From Candidatus Binatia bacterium (GTDB taxonomy: Bacteria; Desulfobacterota; Binatia; UBA1149; JAJCZL01), in assembly GCA_028278325.1 (NCBI GenBank), contig JANQEO010000157.1, positions 1-64,000 of the forward strand: DNA of 64,000 nucleotides, in the 5' to 3' direction. Below are positions 25,194 through 34,195 of the stretch, piece by piece; positions within the stretch are counted from its first letter, which is position 1; each line of letters opens with the position of its first letter. Under the pieces are notes generated by a model. That model was not told where the DNA came from, did not search any database, and was given only the letters and a program-made list of their open reading frames with translations. The translations under genes were made by a program, and so were the position numbers.

Positions 25194-26934
25194 GGGCGAT
25201 GGTATGCTCGTCGTCGAACTGCATGTCGTAGAAGCGACGATACAGCTTTCCGCTCTGGAAGAGCTTTTCATGTGTCCCGAGCTCGACGATGCGCCCGTCG
25301 TCGACCACCGCAATCTTGTCGGCGTTACGCACGGTGGACAGACGATGAGCAATGACGAGAGCCGTACGCCCCTCCATCAGCCGGCCCAAGGCCGCCTGCA
25401 CCAGTTGCTCGGACTTGGAGTCGAGCGCACTCGTGGCTTCGTCGAGTATGAGAATGGGAGCATCTTTGAGAAGCGCCCGAGCGATTGCCAGGCGCTGACG
25501 TTCGCCGCCCGAGAGCTGCACACCCATCTCGCCGATCTTGGTGTCATAGCCGTCGGGTAATTGAACGATGAAGTCGTGAGCGTTGGCGGCCTTGGCCGCC
25601 TCGACGATGTCCTCGTCGCTGCGGTTTATCTCTCCGTACCCGATGTTGTTCCTGACGGTATCGTTGAACAGGAAGGTCTGCTGAGTCACTACCGCAATGA
25701 GGCTTCGCAACGACGACAACTCGATGTCCTTGACGTCAATACCGTCGATGCGGATCGAGCCGGAATCGGCCTCGTAGAACCTGGGTATCAGATCCGCCAG
25801 AGTGCTCTTGCCGCCGCCGCTAGCACCCACCAAGGCCACGACCTCGCCGCAGCGCACCTCCAGACTGACGTCGCTGAGAACGTTCTCTGTGCCGTAGGCG
25901 AAACTGACGTGCTCGATCTCGATTTTGTCGTGGAAGCCGTCGATGGTGGCCGCCCCAGGGCGTCCGGACGGTTCGCTCTCGGCATCCAAGATGTCGAAGA
26001 CCCTCGAAGCGGCTCCCATGCCGGCTTGAATGGTGTTGTTGGCTTTGACGATCTTCTTGAAGGGGTCGTAGAGCAGCATCAGCGCGGTGAAGAAGGCTGC
26101 CATGCCGCTCGTCGTCCTCTCGCCTCCCATCAGCGAAGCCGAGCCGTACCACACCACCCCCGCGATTCCGCAGGCAGAGGTGAACTCCATCATGGGGCCG
26201 GTGAAGGACTTGATCTTGGCGGCACGCAGATGCAGGCGCAGCACGCGCTCGTTCTCGGAGCGGAAGCGTTCATCCTCGTAGCGTTCCATGCCGAACGCCT
26301 TCACCACGCGCGCACCCTGTATCGTTTCCTGCACCAAGACCGACAAACCGCCGAGAGTATCGAGTCCGCGACGGCTCAGCCTCCTCATCTTCCTCGATAA
26401 CTTTTGTAGGGGCAGGACTACGACGGGGAAGATGATGGAGAACAAGGCGGCGAGGACCGGGTCGAGATAGAACGCCACGGCAGTGAGCACCAAGAGAGTA
26501 GTGGCATCCCTGACTATCGCGGCGCCACCGTCGGTCAGGGCCTGACGAACCAACAGCACATCGGTCGTGATCCGAGACAAGATGTTGCCCGTCTGCGCCC
26601 TGTCGAAGTAGGACAGCGGCATGCTCAGAACCTTTCTGTCCAGATCCGCCCTCAGGTCCAGAACGATGCGCTGGCCCACCCACTCGCTCAGATACGACTG
26701 GCCGTAGTTGACGATGCCGCGTAGGCCGAACACGCCGATGATGAACAACGGCTGCATGTTCAGGCCCTCGATGTCACCTGCCTGGAAACGCTCGAACAGT
26801 CCCTTGACTATGTAGGGAACAGCCCCCGACGTGGCGCTGTAGAGCACCATGCACACCAGCGCTCCGATGAAATGAGGCCACAGATACGGCGTGAGGTAGG
26901 CGAAGATCCTACGTTCCGCGACGCCGATCTTCAC
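25177..26934 (-). CDS. msbA: Lipid A export ABC transporter (permease plus ATPase)
   Basis: Flips core-lipid A across the inner membrane. The 585-residue half-transporter has six membrane helices in the first 300 residues, then a nucleotide-binding domain with Walker A GASGGGKST (370-378), signature LSGGERQ (474-480), Walker B ILILDEAT (494-501) and a switch histidine in VIAHRLSTV. It begins at GTG 26934 in a GTGA overlap with lpxB. Position in the lpx operon supports MsbA over a generic exporter. Confidence 0.93.
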   Translation of the reverse strand: MKIGVAERRIFAYLTPYLWPHFIGALVCMVLYSATSGAVPYIVKGLFERFQAGDIEGLNMQPLFIIGVFGLRGIVNYGQSYLSEWVGQRIVLDLRADLDRKVLSMPLSYFDRAQTGNILSRITTDVLLVRQALTDGGAAIVRDATTLLVLTAVAFYLDPVLAALFSIIFPVVVLPLQKLSRKMRRLSRRGLDTLGGLSVLVQETIQGARVVKAFGMERYEDERFRSENERVLRLHLRAAKIKSFTGPMMEFTSACGIAGVVWYGSASLMGGERTTSGMAAFFTALMLLYDPFKKIVKANNTIQAGMGAASRVFDILDAESEPSGRPGAATIDGFHDKIEIEHVSFAYGTENVLSDVSLEVRCGEVVALVGASGGGKSTLADLIPRFYEADSGSIRIDGIDVKDIELSSLRSLIAVVTQQTFLFNDTVRNNIGYGEINRSDEDIVEAAKAANAHDFIVQLPDGYDTKIGEMGVQLSGGERQRLAIARALLKDAPILILDEATSALDSKSEQLVQAALGRLMEGRTALVIAHRLSTVRNADKIAVVDDGRIVELGTHEKLFQSGKLYRRFYDMQFDDEHTIAREQSA

Positions 26935-28058
26935 GCCATCATCTCCACGGCAAGCCTGGCTGCCCGGTCGGCGGCACCCGGCAAGACCAGCGAGCTTCTG
27001 ATGCCCGCCAGTTCTTCTTTGGTACGGCGCCGGTGCGCCTCGTCGTCCAGATAACGGGACACTTCCTCGGCGATCCCGTCGGCGCTGGCCTGAGCCTGAA
27101 CGAGTTCAGGCACGACTTGACGGTCGAGGATGATGTTGGGCATAGCGATAAACGGCACCTTCACCAGGGCCCGCGCCAAGAGATACGACATTCGGGACAT
27201 TCGGTAGACGACCACCATCGGCAGCCCCATAAGAGCGCATTCGACGGTGACCGTGCCTGATGTCACGACGGCCACGTCCCCCGCAGACATCAAATTATAG
27301 GTATCGCCGGCGATTATGGCGACCTCGAGGCCTGAAGCGGCCACATAGTCCTCCACCAGGTCGGCGGGGATCCCCGGAGCGCGAGCCAGCGCAACCGTCG
27401 CACGACCCTTCAACATGGCGGCACCCTCGAGCATTACCGGCAGCATGCTGTGAACTTCCTTACGGCGGCTGCCCGGCATCAACACGAGCAAAGGACGGTC
27501 CTGGGGGATGCGATGACGCTCTCTCGTCTCACTCGGTTCACGGGAGGCGGCAACATCTTCGGCAAGCGGATGGCCGACGAAATGCGTCTCCAGTCCCCCG
27601 CTCTCGTAGAGACCCTGCTCGAATGGAAACAACACGACCATTCGATCGACCCTCTGGCAGATCTTGCGAATGCGGCCGCGTCGCCAAGCCCATACTTGAG
27701 GGCTGACGTAGTAGAAGACCTTGACGCCGGCCTTGCGGGCCTTTCGAGCCAGGATGAGGTTGAACTCGGGAAAATCCACGAGAATGAGCAGGTCCGGACG
27801 GTTCGGCGACTCGAGATCGTTAACGAGCGTGCGGTAGCAGCGCCATGCCTGCCGGAAGCCACCGACGGCTTCGGAGAAACCCATGACCGACAGCGAAGCG
27901 GCGTCGAAGATCGTCTCGACCCCGGCGGCGCGCATTTGCTCCCCGCCCACTCCGTAGAACGTCAGGTCGCTACGCTGCTCGCGCATCGCCTTTACCAGGC
28001 GGCTCGCTTGGGCGTCACCCGAGGCTTCACCCGCAACGATCAGAACACGCTCGCCCAC
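26931..28058 (-). CDS. lpxB: Lipid-A-disaccharide synthase
   Basis: Condenses UDP-diacylglucosamine with lipid X to form the lipid A disaccharide. The 375-residue GT19 protein begins VLIVAGEASGDAQASRL and contains FYGVGGEQMRAAGVE, VDFPEFNLILAR, YYVSPQVWAWRRGR, LMPGSRRKEV and SGTVTVECALMGLPMVVVYR. GTG 28058 lies 8 bases after the preceding stop and immediately before the first beta strand; the longer frame upstream is inside the dehydrogenase gene. Confidence 0.95.
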   Translation of the reverse strand: MGERVLIVAGEASGDAQASRLVKAMREQRSDLTFYGVGGEQMRAAGVETIFDAASLSVMGFSEAVGGFRQAWRCYRTLVNDLESPNRPDLLILVDFPEFNLILARKARKAGVKVFYYVSPQVWAWRRGRIRKICQRVDRMVVLFPFEQGLYESGGLETHFVGHPLAEDVAASREPSETRERHRIPQDRPLLVLMPGSRRKEVHSMLPVMLEGAAMLKGRATVALARAPGIPADLVEDYVAASGLEVAIIAGDTYNLMSAGDVAVVTSGTVTVECALMGLPMVVVYRMSRMSYLLARALVKVPFIAMPNIILDRQVVPELVQAQASADGIAEEVSRYLDDEAHRRRTKEELAGIRSSLVLPGAADRAARLAVEMMA

Positions 28059-28066
28059 GGCCGCGC

Positions 28067-29038
28067 TCAGCCGTGGAACTCGGGTTCGGGCATGGACGCC
28101 AGAACGCGATCCGCCATGTCCAGCGCGCGAAGCCCCTCGGCGGCACCCACCAAAGGCCGTCCCCCTTCGCGCACACATCTGACGAACTCCGCTATCTCGC
28201 GGTTGAGCGGATCACCCCCTGCGAACTCGCGTTGGCTGACCTCGATGGCCGCCATGGGGTTGTCAGGCGCGACAGCGGCCTTGTCCGGGTCACGCGTGGC
28301 GATCACCGCCTGACCACCGTCGAAGTCGAACGACACGTAGGCGCTAGGCTCGAAGATGCGCAGCTTACGTTCGCGCTTGAGTGAGACCCTGCTAGCCGTG
28401 ACGTTGGCCACGCAGCCCCCCGCGAAGCGCAAGCGAGCGTTGGCTATGTCGGGCCGTTCGCTGAGCACCGGCACCCCGATGGCCTCGACCGCTTCGAGTT
28501 CGTCGCCGACGAGGAAGTCGATGAGGTCGAGGTCGTGGATCATCACATCATGCACCACGCTCGCATCCGTGCCGCGCCCTGCGAACGGTGAGAGGCGGTG
28601 ACATTCGATGAAACGAGGATTGGTGACGCGTTCGTGGACTTCTTCGAACACGGGATTGAAGCGCTCGAGATGTCCGACCTGCAGCACGATCCCCGCTTCG
28701 GCGGCTGCATCCGCCAGGCTCCTCGCCTCCGCACTGGAGGCCGCCAGCGGCTTTTCCATCAGAGCGTGCACTCCGGCCCTTGCGGCCGCCAACCCGGACT
28801 CGAGATGAGCGGCCGTCGGCACCGCGATGCTTACGGCTTCGACTGACTCCAATAGCTCGTCGCAGGATTCGAAGGCTCGGCAGCCTGATGCCTCGGCGAC
28901 CTCGCGTGCCCGGTCCGTGTCCGTGTCGTAGACGCCGACCAGATCAGCCGTGTCGAGCCCCGCGTACTTGGAAGCGTGCAGGGCGCCGAGGTAACCGACG
29001 CCGACAACGCCGACAGGTGTTCTACGTCCAGGAGACAT
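28067..29038 (-). CDS. Gfo/Idh/MocA family dehydrogenase in the lipid A operon
   Basis: A 323-residue NAD(P)-dependent oxidoreductase with Rossmann motif GVVGVGYLGALHASKY, the EKPLA motif (EKP at about 94-96), QVGHLERFNP and HDVMIHDLDLIDFL with the catalytic His region. It overlaps lpxI by 17 bases and precedes lpxB. GnnA, which oxidises UDP-GlcNAc at C3 for diamino-lipid A, belongs to this family; its aminotransferase partner GnnB is not seen nearby, so a GnnA role is only a possibility. Confidence 0.85.
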   Translation of the reverse strand: MSPGRRTPVGVVGVGYLGALHASKYAGLDTADLVGVYDTDTDRAREVAEASGCRAFESCDELLESVEAVSIAVPTAAHLESGLAAARAGVHALMEKPLAASSAEARSLADAAAEAGIVLQVGHLERFNPVFEEVHERVTNPRFIECHRLSPFAGRGTDASVVHDVMIHDLDLIDFLVGDELEAVEAIGVPVLSERPDIANARLRFAGGCVANVTASRVSLKRERKLRIFEPSAYVSFDFDGGQAVIATRDPDKAAVAPDNPMAAIEVSQREFAGGDPLNREIAEFVRCVREGGRPLVGAAEGLRALDMADRVLASMPEPEFHG

Positions 29039-29855
29039 CGCCGCTCTCGTCCCCGCTGAAGCCGATTACCGATACCCCTGCGGAGTCGGCCGCCTCGACC
29101 AGCCCTTCTGCCTCGAGGATGATCGTCGACCCCGCCTCCAAAGCCAGAACCGCGGCCCCGGCACCTGCCATAGTTTCAATCGTCGCGGGACCGACGGCCG
29201 GCACATCGAAACGCAGATCCTGGCCGGTCTTGGCCGCCTTGACCACGACGGCCTTGCCGCGGCCGATTTCGCCTGCACGCCGGATGGCGGCGTCCGTCCC
29301 TTCGATGGCCTCCACCGCCAGGATCATGCCGTTCTCGACAACCACGCTCTGGCCTACGTCCAGAGGACCGAGGGCGCGCAGCGCTCTCAGCCCCAGCGCG
29401 ACGTCGGCGGCCACAGCCGGATCGGGCGCGGGGCCGGCGATCAGCCCCTTCGAGGAAACGATCTTGTCGAGGAAGAGAGTGGACGGCACGATCTCTATAC
29501 CTTCGCTTTCGAACTCGCCGGCAAGGCGACGCAACAACGCATCGTCACCCTTGCCCAGGGACTTTCTCAAGAACTTGAGACCCCGCCAATCCGGCCTCAC
29601 ACTGGCCAAGCTCCTCGCCTTGTTTATACCGCCGGCCATGACCGCACGCTTGATCCCGGCTTTCTTGAACGTCGAGATCATCTTGCCGAGTTGGCCGACC
29701 CTGACCCAGGTCAGAGCGTCGACTTCGGGCTCGAGCTGTCGCGTAGTCTCGCCGCGGTGAGCCACCGCCGTCACGCCATAGCCGCGCGAACGTGCTTCGC
29801 GGGCGAAGATCAAGGGAAAGGTGCCGTTGCCTGCGATTAGGCCGATCTTTTCCAT
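29022..29855 (-). CDS. lpxI: UDP-2,3-diacylglucosamine pyrophosphatase, LpxI type
   Basis: Hydrolyses UDP-2,3-diacylglucosamine to lipid X; LpxI replaces LpxH in many alpha- and deltaproteobacteria. The 277-residue protein starts MEKIGLIAGNGTFPLIFAREA and has MAGGINKARS, DDALLRRLAGEFE, GQSVVVENGMILAVEAIEGTD and FDVPAVGPATIE, all DUF1009 features. I chose ATG 29855; the frame also opens at 29876 inside lpxA. It lies just after lpxA, as in Caulobacter-type lpx clusters. Confidence 0.94.
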   Translation of the reverse strand: MEKIGLIAGNGTFPLIFAREARSRGYGVTAVAHRGETTRQLEPEVDALTWVRVGQLGKMISTFKKAGIKRAVMAGGINKARSLASVRPDWRGLKFLRKSLGKGDDALLRRLAGEFESEGIEIVPSTLFLDKIVSSKGLIAGPAPDPAVAADVALGLRALRALGPLDVGQSVVVENGMILAVEAIEGTDAAIRRAGEIGRGKAVVVKAAKTGQDLRFDVPAVGPATIETMAGAGAAVLALEAGSTIILEAEGLVEAADSAGVSVIGFSGDESGDVSWT

Positions 29856-29866
29856 AGCGCTCGAGC

Positions 29867-30670
29867 TTAACGGCACACGCCGCGCTCGGAGTTCTCTACG
29901 AACTCACGCACCACCTTCACGTACTCGGAGTCGGCATACTCATCGGCCACGCGCGACAACGCGTCGCTGAGGCGCAGCGAAGACTGGAACAGTATCTTGT
30001 AAGCGCCCTTGATGTCGGCGATCGCCTTGCTGTCGAGGCCACGCCTCTTGAGGCCTACGATGTTGAGTCCGACTTGCTTGGCACGGTTGCCGTGAACCAT
30101 GCAGTACGGGGGCACGTCGAGTACCACCATGGCCCCTCCGCCCAACATGGCGGACTGGCCGATTTTGACGTGTTGATGCACGGCTACCAGGCCACCGAGG
30201 ATGGCGAAGTCTTCGATTACCACGTGACCGCCCATCGTCGCACAATTCGCCAGCACCACGCTGTCGCCGATCGTACAGTCATGGGCCACGTGCGAGTAGG
30301 ACATGAGCAAGTTGCTGTGCCCGACCCTCGTCACGCCGCCACCCCCTTCGGTGCCGCGATTGAGGCTGGCAAACTCCCGTATGCTGTTGTCGTTGCCTAT
30401 CTCGAGAGTGGTAGGCTCTCCGGCATACTTGAGGTCCTGGGGCGCAGATCCGATGGTGGCGAACTGAAAAATATGATTCCCGCTGCCGATGCGGGTGCCG
30501 TCTTCGACGACGACATGTGGCCCGATCTGGGTGTCGTCACCTATGACGACGTCCGACCCTACGACGCTGTAGGCCCCGATCTTGACGCCTTGACCCAGTG
30601 ACGCCCCCGAACCGACCACGGCGGTCTCGTGTATTTCAGTCGGCCTAGTCACCAGGACGTTTGGCCGCAT
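29867..30670 (-). CDS. lpxA: UDP-N-acetylglucosamine acyltransferase
   Basis: First acylation of lipid A synthesis, reversible and followed by LpxC. The 267-residue protein is a hexapeptide-repeat beta helix with IGSAPQDLKY, NRGTEGGGG, the catalytic His in SHVAHDC (H130), and GLKRRGLD. G178 aligns with E. coli G173, which favours a long 3-hydroxyacyl chain, so C14 is predicted. ATG 30670 has AAGGCGG nearby and overlaps the skp end; GTG 30652 is a possible alternative. Confidence 0.94.
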   Translation of the reverse strand: MRPNVLVTRPTEIHETAVVGSGASLGQGVKIGAYSVVGSDVVIGDDTQIGPHVVVEDGTRIGSGNHIFQFATIGSAPQDLKYAGEPTTLEIGNDNSIREFASLNRGTEGGGGVTRVGHSNLLMSYSHVAHDCTIGDSVVLANCATMGGHVVIEDFAILGGLVAVHQHVKIGQSAMLGGGAMVVLDVPPYCMVHGNRAKQVGLNIVGLKRRGLDSKAIADIKGAYKILFQSSLRLSDALSRVADEYADSEYVKVVREFVENSERGVCR

Positions 30671-31160
30671 TGGCCGCCTTGATAACCTCTTCGGTCAGGT
30701 CCGGTTTGTCGGACACGTAAAGCAGCGTGGACGCGTCGAGGATCAGGTCATAGCCATGCTTCTCCCCGTAGTCCTGAATCACCTCGCGCAGGAACTCGTT
30801 GACCTTGGCCATTACTCCCGCCTCGGTCTTTCGAAGGCTCCGCTGGAAGTCTTCCTTGAGACGCTTGGCATCGAGTAGCTCGCGCTCGAGCTCCTCTCCC
30901 GCCTTCTTGCGCTCCTCCTCGCTCAACACCATCGCACGGCGCTGGAGATCGGCCTCGAGATCCTTGATCTCCTCGAGCTTCTTCTCCAGCCCACCCTGAG
31001 CATCCTCCATCTTTTCCTTGAGTTCGGCCGCCGCGGCTTTGCCGACCTCGGTCTCGGCGATGAGCCGCTGGGTGATGATATAGCCGATCTTGAGATCCTC
31101 GGCGTGCAGCGGGGCGGCCGCTAGGACTGTAAACAAGGTTGCCGTCAGAACTGTACGCAT
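30645..31160 (-). CDS. Periplasmic chaperone, OmpH/Skp family
   Basis: A 171-residue secreted protein: signal peptide of about 20 residues ending AAAPLHA, then IGYIITQRLIAET and a long charged coiled coil (about 45-125), ending YGEKHGYDLILDAS, the Skp pattern. It carries outer membrane proteins across the periplasm to BamA, whose gene is directly upstream. Of two adjacent ATG codons I chose 31160 because AGGAG lies 5 bases before it (only 2 before the other). The next gene is lpxA; the usual lpxD and fabZ are absent. Confidence 0.9.
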   Translation of the reverse strand: MRTVLTATLFTVLAAAPLHAEDLKIGYIITQRLIAETEVGKAAAAELKEKMEDAQGGLEKKLEEIKDLEADLQRRAMVLSEEERKKAGEELERELLDAKRLKEDFQRSLRKTEAGVMAKVNEFLREVIQDYGEKHGYDLILDASTLLYVSDKPDLTEEVIKAANAAKRPGD

Positions 31161-31165
31161 CATGA

Positions 31166-31172
31166 CTCCTTT
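31166..31172 (-). promoter_or_regulatory. Shine-Dalgarno site for the Skp gene
   Basis: The minus strand reads AAAGGAG in the 16-base bamA-skp gap, 5 bases before ATG 31160. It decides between two consecutive ATG codons and excludes the longer frame that begins inside bamA. Confidence 0.65.
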
Positions 31173-31176
31173 CATA

Positions 31177-33507
31177 TCAAAACGGTGCACCGAACGAGAA
31201 CTGGACGACGCTGGAGTCCTCATCGTCCTCCGGGTCCAGGGGATAGCCTATCTCCACGCGCAGCGGCCCCAAGGGCGAGAGCCACCTAATGCCCCAGCCC
31301 ACAGCGTACCTCAAATCGCCTACATCCAGCCCGTCTTCGGCCGTAAACGCGTTGCCCGCATCGAAGAACAGGACGCCCTTGAAGCCGGCATCGGGGATGA
31401 TGGGGATGAGGAAGTCGTTGTTGAATATCAGCTGGCTGCTCCCGCCGATCTCCTCTTCGTTGATGATCTCCCCATCGTCGATGGTCACACCGGTCGGACC
31501 GAGAGTGCGGGTCTCGAATCCTCGGTGGGAGTTTATACCGCCGGGAAAATACCGTTCGAACAGGGGCAGTTCCTCGCCGCTGGTTCCCGAATCCCCGATG
31601 CCGTAACCAAGAGTGGTGCCGAGGGAGTAGACGAAGATCCTGCCGCCCTTGGTCCTGAACACCGGCCAGTACCAGCGCCCGCTCGCTTCGAGCTTGATGA
31701 AATCGGATTCGCCCCCAAGGCCGGCGAACTCAGCGGACAGCACTTGCCGTGACCCGCGCGCGGGATCGAAAGGATGATCGAGGGTGCTGCGGATCAACCG
31801 CGGCGATATGCTGCTCGTCAGCGAGGTTCCCTCCTCGATCTTGATTTCGGGCGGGGCATCTCCGGCAACCGCGTCGATCTCGGCCTGTTCCAGCCGGTAC
31901 TCGAGTCCTATGCGCACGCGCGCCAGCGAAAGCCCGAGGAAAGACTCGTAGCCCAAATCACGCAGCGGATAGGATGATCTGATCGCGAAGCCGGTACCGC
32001 CGCGGTCGAAGTCGTCGAACTCGAGCTTCCAGTTGAACAGATCGCCCCCCAGACTCAGGGGGCGTCCCCCGAACCACGGCTCCGTGAAACTCAGCTGGAA
32101 GTTTTGCCTCGTGCTTCCGAAGTCGGCGTTGAGCACGGCACGCTGGGCGCGCCCGAAGAGGTTCTGCTCCGAAACACGGGCGTTGAACACGAAGTTGTCA
32201 CCCGAACTGAAGCCGGCACCGGCAGAGAAGGTGCCGGTCCGGCCCTCCTTGACCTGCACCAGCAAGTCGAGCTGGTCCTCGACCTCCGTCCTGTTGGTGG
32301 TGAGCTCGACCTCGTCGAAGAAGCCCAGGCGCCTGATGGCCTCACGGCTCCGGCGCAGCCCCTCGCCCGAAAAGGTCTGGCCCTCGTGGATCTGCAGCTC
32401 CCTGCGGATGACGTGGTCACGGGTCTTGGTGTTGCCCCTTATCTCGACACGGCGAACGGTCACGCTGGGCCCGCTCGAGATCTCGAACACGATATCGACG
32501 AGACGGTCGGACTCGTTGATGCTCGTTTGGGGTACGACCTCGGCGAAGGCGTGGCCCAGATTGCCGTAGCCCTCGACCAGCGAGAATATCGCTTCCCTCA
32601 GCGCGCTGGCCTTGAAGCCGTCGCCGGTCTTGACCCGGCTGAAGAAACGCAACTCGTCGTCGGTCATCAACAGATCACCGGCGAAGCTCACATCACCGAC
32701 ACTGTAGTGAGGCCCCTCGTCGATCTTCATCCGTATGATGAGGCCGTCATCGCCACGCTCGATCACGGGCTCGTCGATGCGCACCTGGATGTAGCCGTTG
32801 TCGTAGTAGAAGGCCGTCAAGCGCTCCACATCCGAAGCGATCTCGTCTTCGTTGAGCAAGCCTGCGCCGGTGAGCCAAGAAAACCACCACCGCTCCTTGG
32901 TTGCCATCACCTTGCGCAACCTGTCGTGGTCGAACGCCTTCACACCTTCGAACTTGATCTTGTCGACACGCACCAGCTCGCCTTCGTTGACCGCGTAGAC
33001 GACCTTGACCTCCTGGTCACCGATCGGTCGCAGCTCTATCTCGATGGTGGTGTCGGGATACCCCTCGCTGGCGTACAGTTTGTGGGCGTCACGCAGCCCC
33101 TCCCACGCCTTCCGGGGGTCGTAGATGGCCCGCTCCCGTATCTTGACCTCGGCGGCGAGATCTTCCTCGGAAACCTCGTCGACGCCCTCGAACACGATCT
33201 CGGCCACGTAGGGGTGTTCCTTGACGTGGTAGGTCAGTATCGTGCCGGACTCGGCGGACAACTCGGTGACCCACACGTTCTCGAAGAGGCCGAGTTCGTA
33301 GATGGCCCGCACGTCGGAGTCGATCGCGTCGTAGTCGATCTCCTCTCCCGGCTGGATGGTGATCTGGGCCCTTACCGCACCCGCCTCCACTCGGTGGGTT
33401 CCCGCGACCCGCACTTCGGCGGCCCTGCTCGCGGCTCCCACCTGCGAGTAGGCCAACGATGAGAGCAGGAGTGCGGTGATGAGAAGTCGGCCCGAAGGTT
33501 TGCTCAA
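31177..33507 (-). CDS. bamA: Outer membrane protein assembly factor BamA
   Basis: The central subunit that folds beta-barrel proteins into the outer membrane. The 776-residue product has a signal peptide (ending about QVGAASRA), five POTRA repeats up to about residue 400, and a 16-strand barrel with RGFETRTLGPTG and a terminal VVQFSFGAPF, where the last Phe is the beta signal. TTG 33507 was chosen since GGAGGAG sits 5 bases upstream and TTGA overlaps the lolD stop; upstream codons are not starts. The lolD-bamA-skp order links lipoprotein sorting to outer membrane assembly. Confidence 0.95.
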   Translation of the reverse strand: MSKPSGRLLITALLLSSLAYSQVGAASRAAEVRVAGTHRVEAGAVRAQITIQPGEEIDYDAIDSDVRAIYELGLFENVWVTELSAESGTILTYHVKEHPYVAEIVFEGVDEVSEEDLAAEVKIRERAIYDPRKAWEGLRDAHKLYASEGYPDTTIEIELRPIGDQEVKVVYAVNEGELVRVDKIKFEGVKAFDHDRLRKVMATKERWWFSWLTGAGLLNEDEIASDVERLTAFYYDNGYIQVRIDEPVIERGDDGLIIRMKIDEGPHYSVGDVSFAGDLLMTDDELRFFSRVKTGDGFKASALREAIFSLVEGYGNLGHAFAEVVPQTSINESDRLVDIVFEISSGPSVTVRRVEIRGNTKTRDHVIRRELQIHEGQTFSGEGLRRSREAIRRLGFFDEVELTTNRTEVEDQLDLLVQVKEGRTGTFSAGAGFSSGDNFVFNARVSEQNLFGRAQRAVLNADFGSTRQNFQLSFTEPWFGGRPLSLGGDLFNWKLEFDDFDRGGTGFAIRSSYPLRDLGYESFLGLSLARVRIGLEYRLEQAEIDAVAGDAPPEIKIEEGTSLTSSISPRLIRSTLDHPFDPARGSRQVLSAEFAGLGGESDFIKLEASGRWYWPVFRTKGGRIFVYSLGTTLGYGIGDSGTSGEELPLFERYFPGGINSHRGFETRTLGPTGVTIDDGEIINEEEIGGSSQLIFNNDFLIPIIPDAGFKGVLFFDAGNAFTAEDGLDVGDLRYAVGWGIRWLSPLGPLRVEIGYPLDPEDDEDSSVVQFSFGAPF

Positions 33508-34181
33508 CCGGTCTCCTCCTCCACCAGCAACCCATCCTTCAACCGTAGTGTCCGGTCCATGAGCGATGCGAGGGAAACACTGTGGGTAGCAACAACCATC
33601 GCACAACCCACCTTCGCCTGTGCATTGAGCAGCAGCCTGTAGATGCGGTCGGCCGACTCGGGGTCCAGGTTGCCGGTCGGCTCGTCGGCCAGTACGACCG
33701 AGGGTTCGGTCACCAGGGCGCGGGCGACGGCGACACGCTGCTGCTCCCCGCCCGAGAGCTCTCCCGGCCTGTGAGTCGTTCGATCGACCAGGTCCACGCT
33801 CTCGAGCATGTCGAGGGCCCGCGATCTAGCGGTCGCACGGCTCTCCCCCCCTACCAGGAGCGGCATCATGACGTTCTCGAGAGCGTCGAAATCACCGAGC
33901 AGGTGATGGAACTGGAACACGAAGCCGATGGCGGAGTTGCGGAGCTCCGCCAGACGTTTCTCAGGCAACGCGAACAAGTCCTCATCATCCACCTTCACAC
34001 TGCCGCCGTCGGGTCTATCGAGAGCACCGAGCAGATTCAGAAGCGTACTCTTGCCGACCCCCGATTGGCCGATAATGGCCGTAGTCTCGCCCTTGCCCAC
34101 ATGGAGGCTGGTGCCTCTGAGCACTTCGATGATCCGGCGGCCGTCATCGTATTTCTTCTTGAGGTCAACCGCGTCCAGCAT
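33504..34181 (-). CDS. lolD: Lipoprotein-releasing ABC transporter ATPase LolD
   Basis: Powers release of outer-membrane lipoproteins from the inner membrane. The 225-residue ATPase has Walker [10 protein letters not shown] (38-46), the LolD-type segment [16 protein letters not shown] (94-109), signature LSGGEQQ (142-148) and Walker B VLADEPTG (163-170). It follows lolC by 14 bases, forming the transporter pair. Confidence 0.95.
   Translation of the reverse strand: MLDAVDLKKKYDDGRRIIEVLRGTSLHVGKGETTAIIGQSGVGKSTLLNLLGALDRPDGGSVKVDDEDLFALPEKRLAELRNSAIGFVFQFHHLLGDFDALENVMMPLLVGGESRATARSRALDMLESVDLVDRTTHRPGELSGGEQQRVAVARALVTEPSVVLADEPTGNLDPESADRIYRLLLNAQAKVGCAMVVATHSVSLASLMDRTLRLKDGLLVEEETG
33513..33519 (-). 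promoter_or_regulatory. Shine-Dalgarno site that decides the TTG start of bamA
   Basis: GGAGGAG on the minus strand, within the last codons of lolD, lies 5 bases before TTG 33507. The same bases encode Glu-Glu near the LolD C-terminus. Confidence 0.7.
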
Positions 34182-34195
34182 CTACCGCTGCCGGC

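Noticed and set aside
32104..33462. A 452-codon plus-strand open frame opposite bamA
   Set aside because: It mirrors the bamA coding frame; the GC-rich third positions of bamA remove stops on the other strand. No recognisable domain, and bamA is certain.
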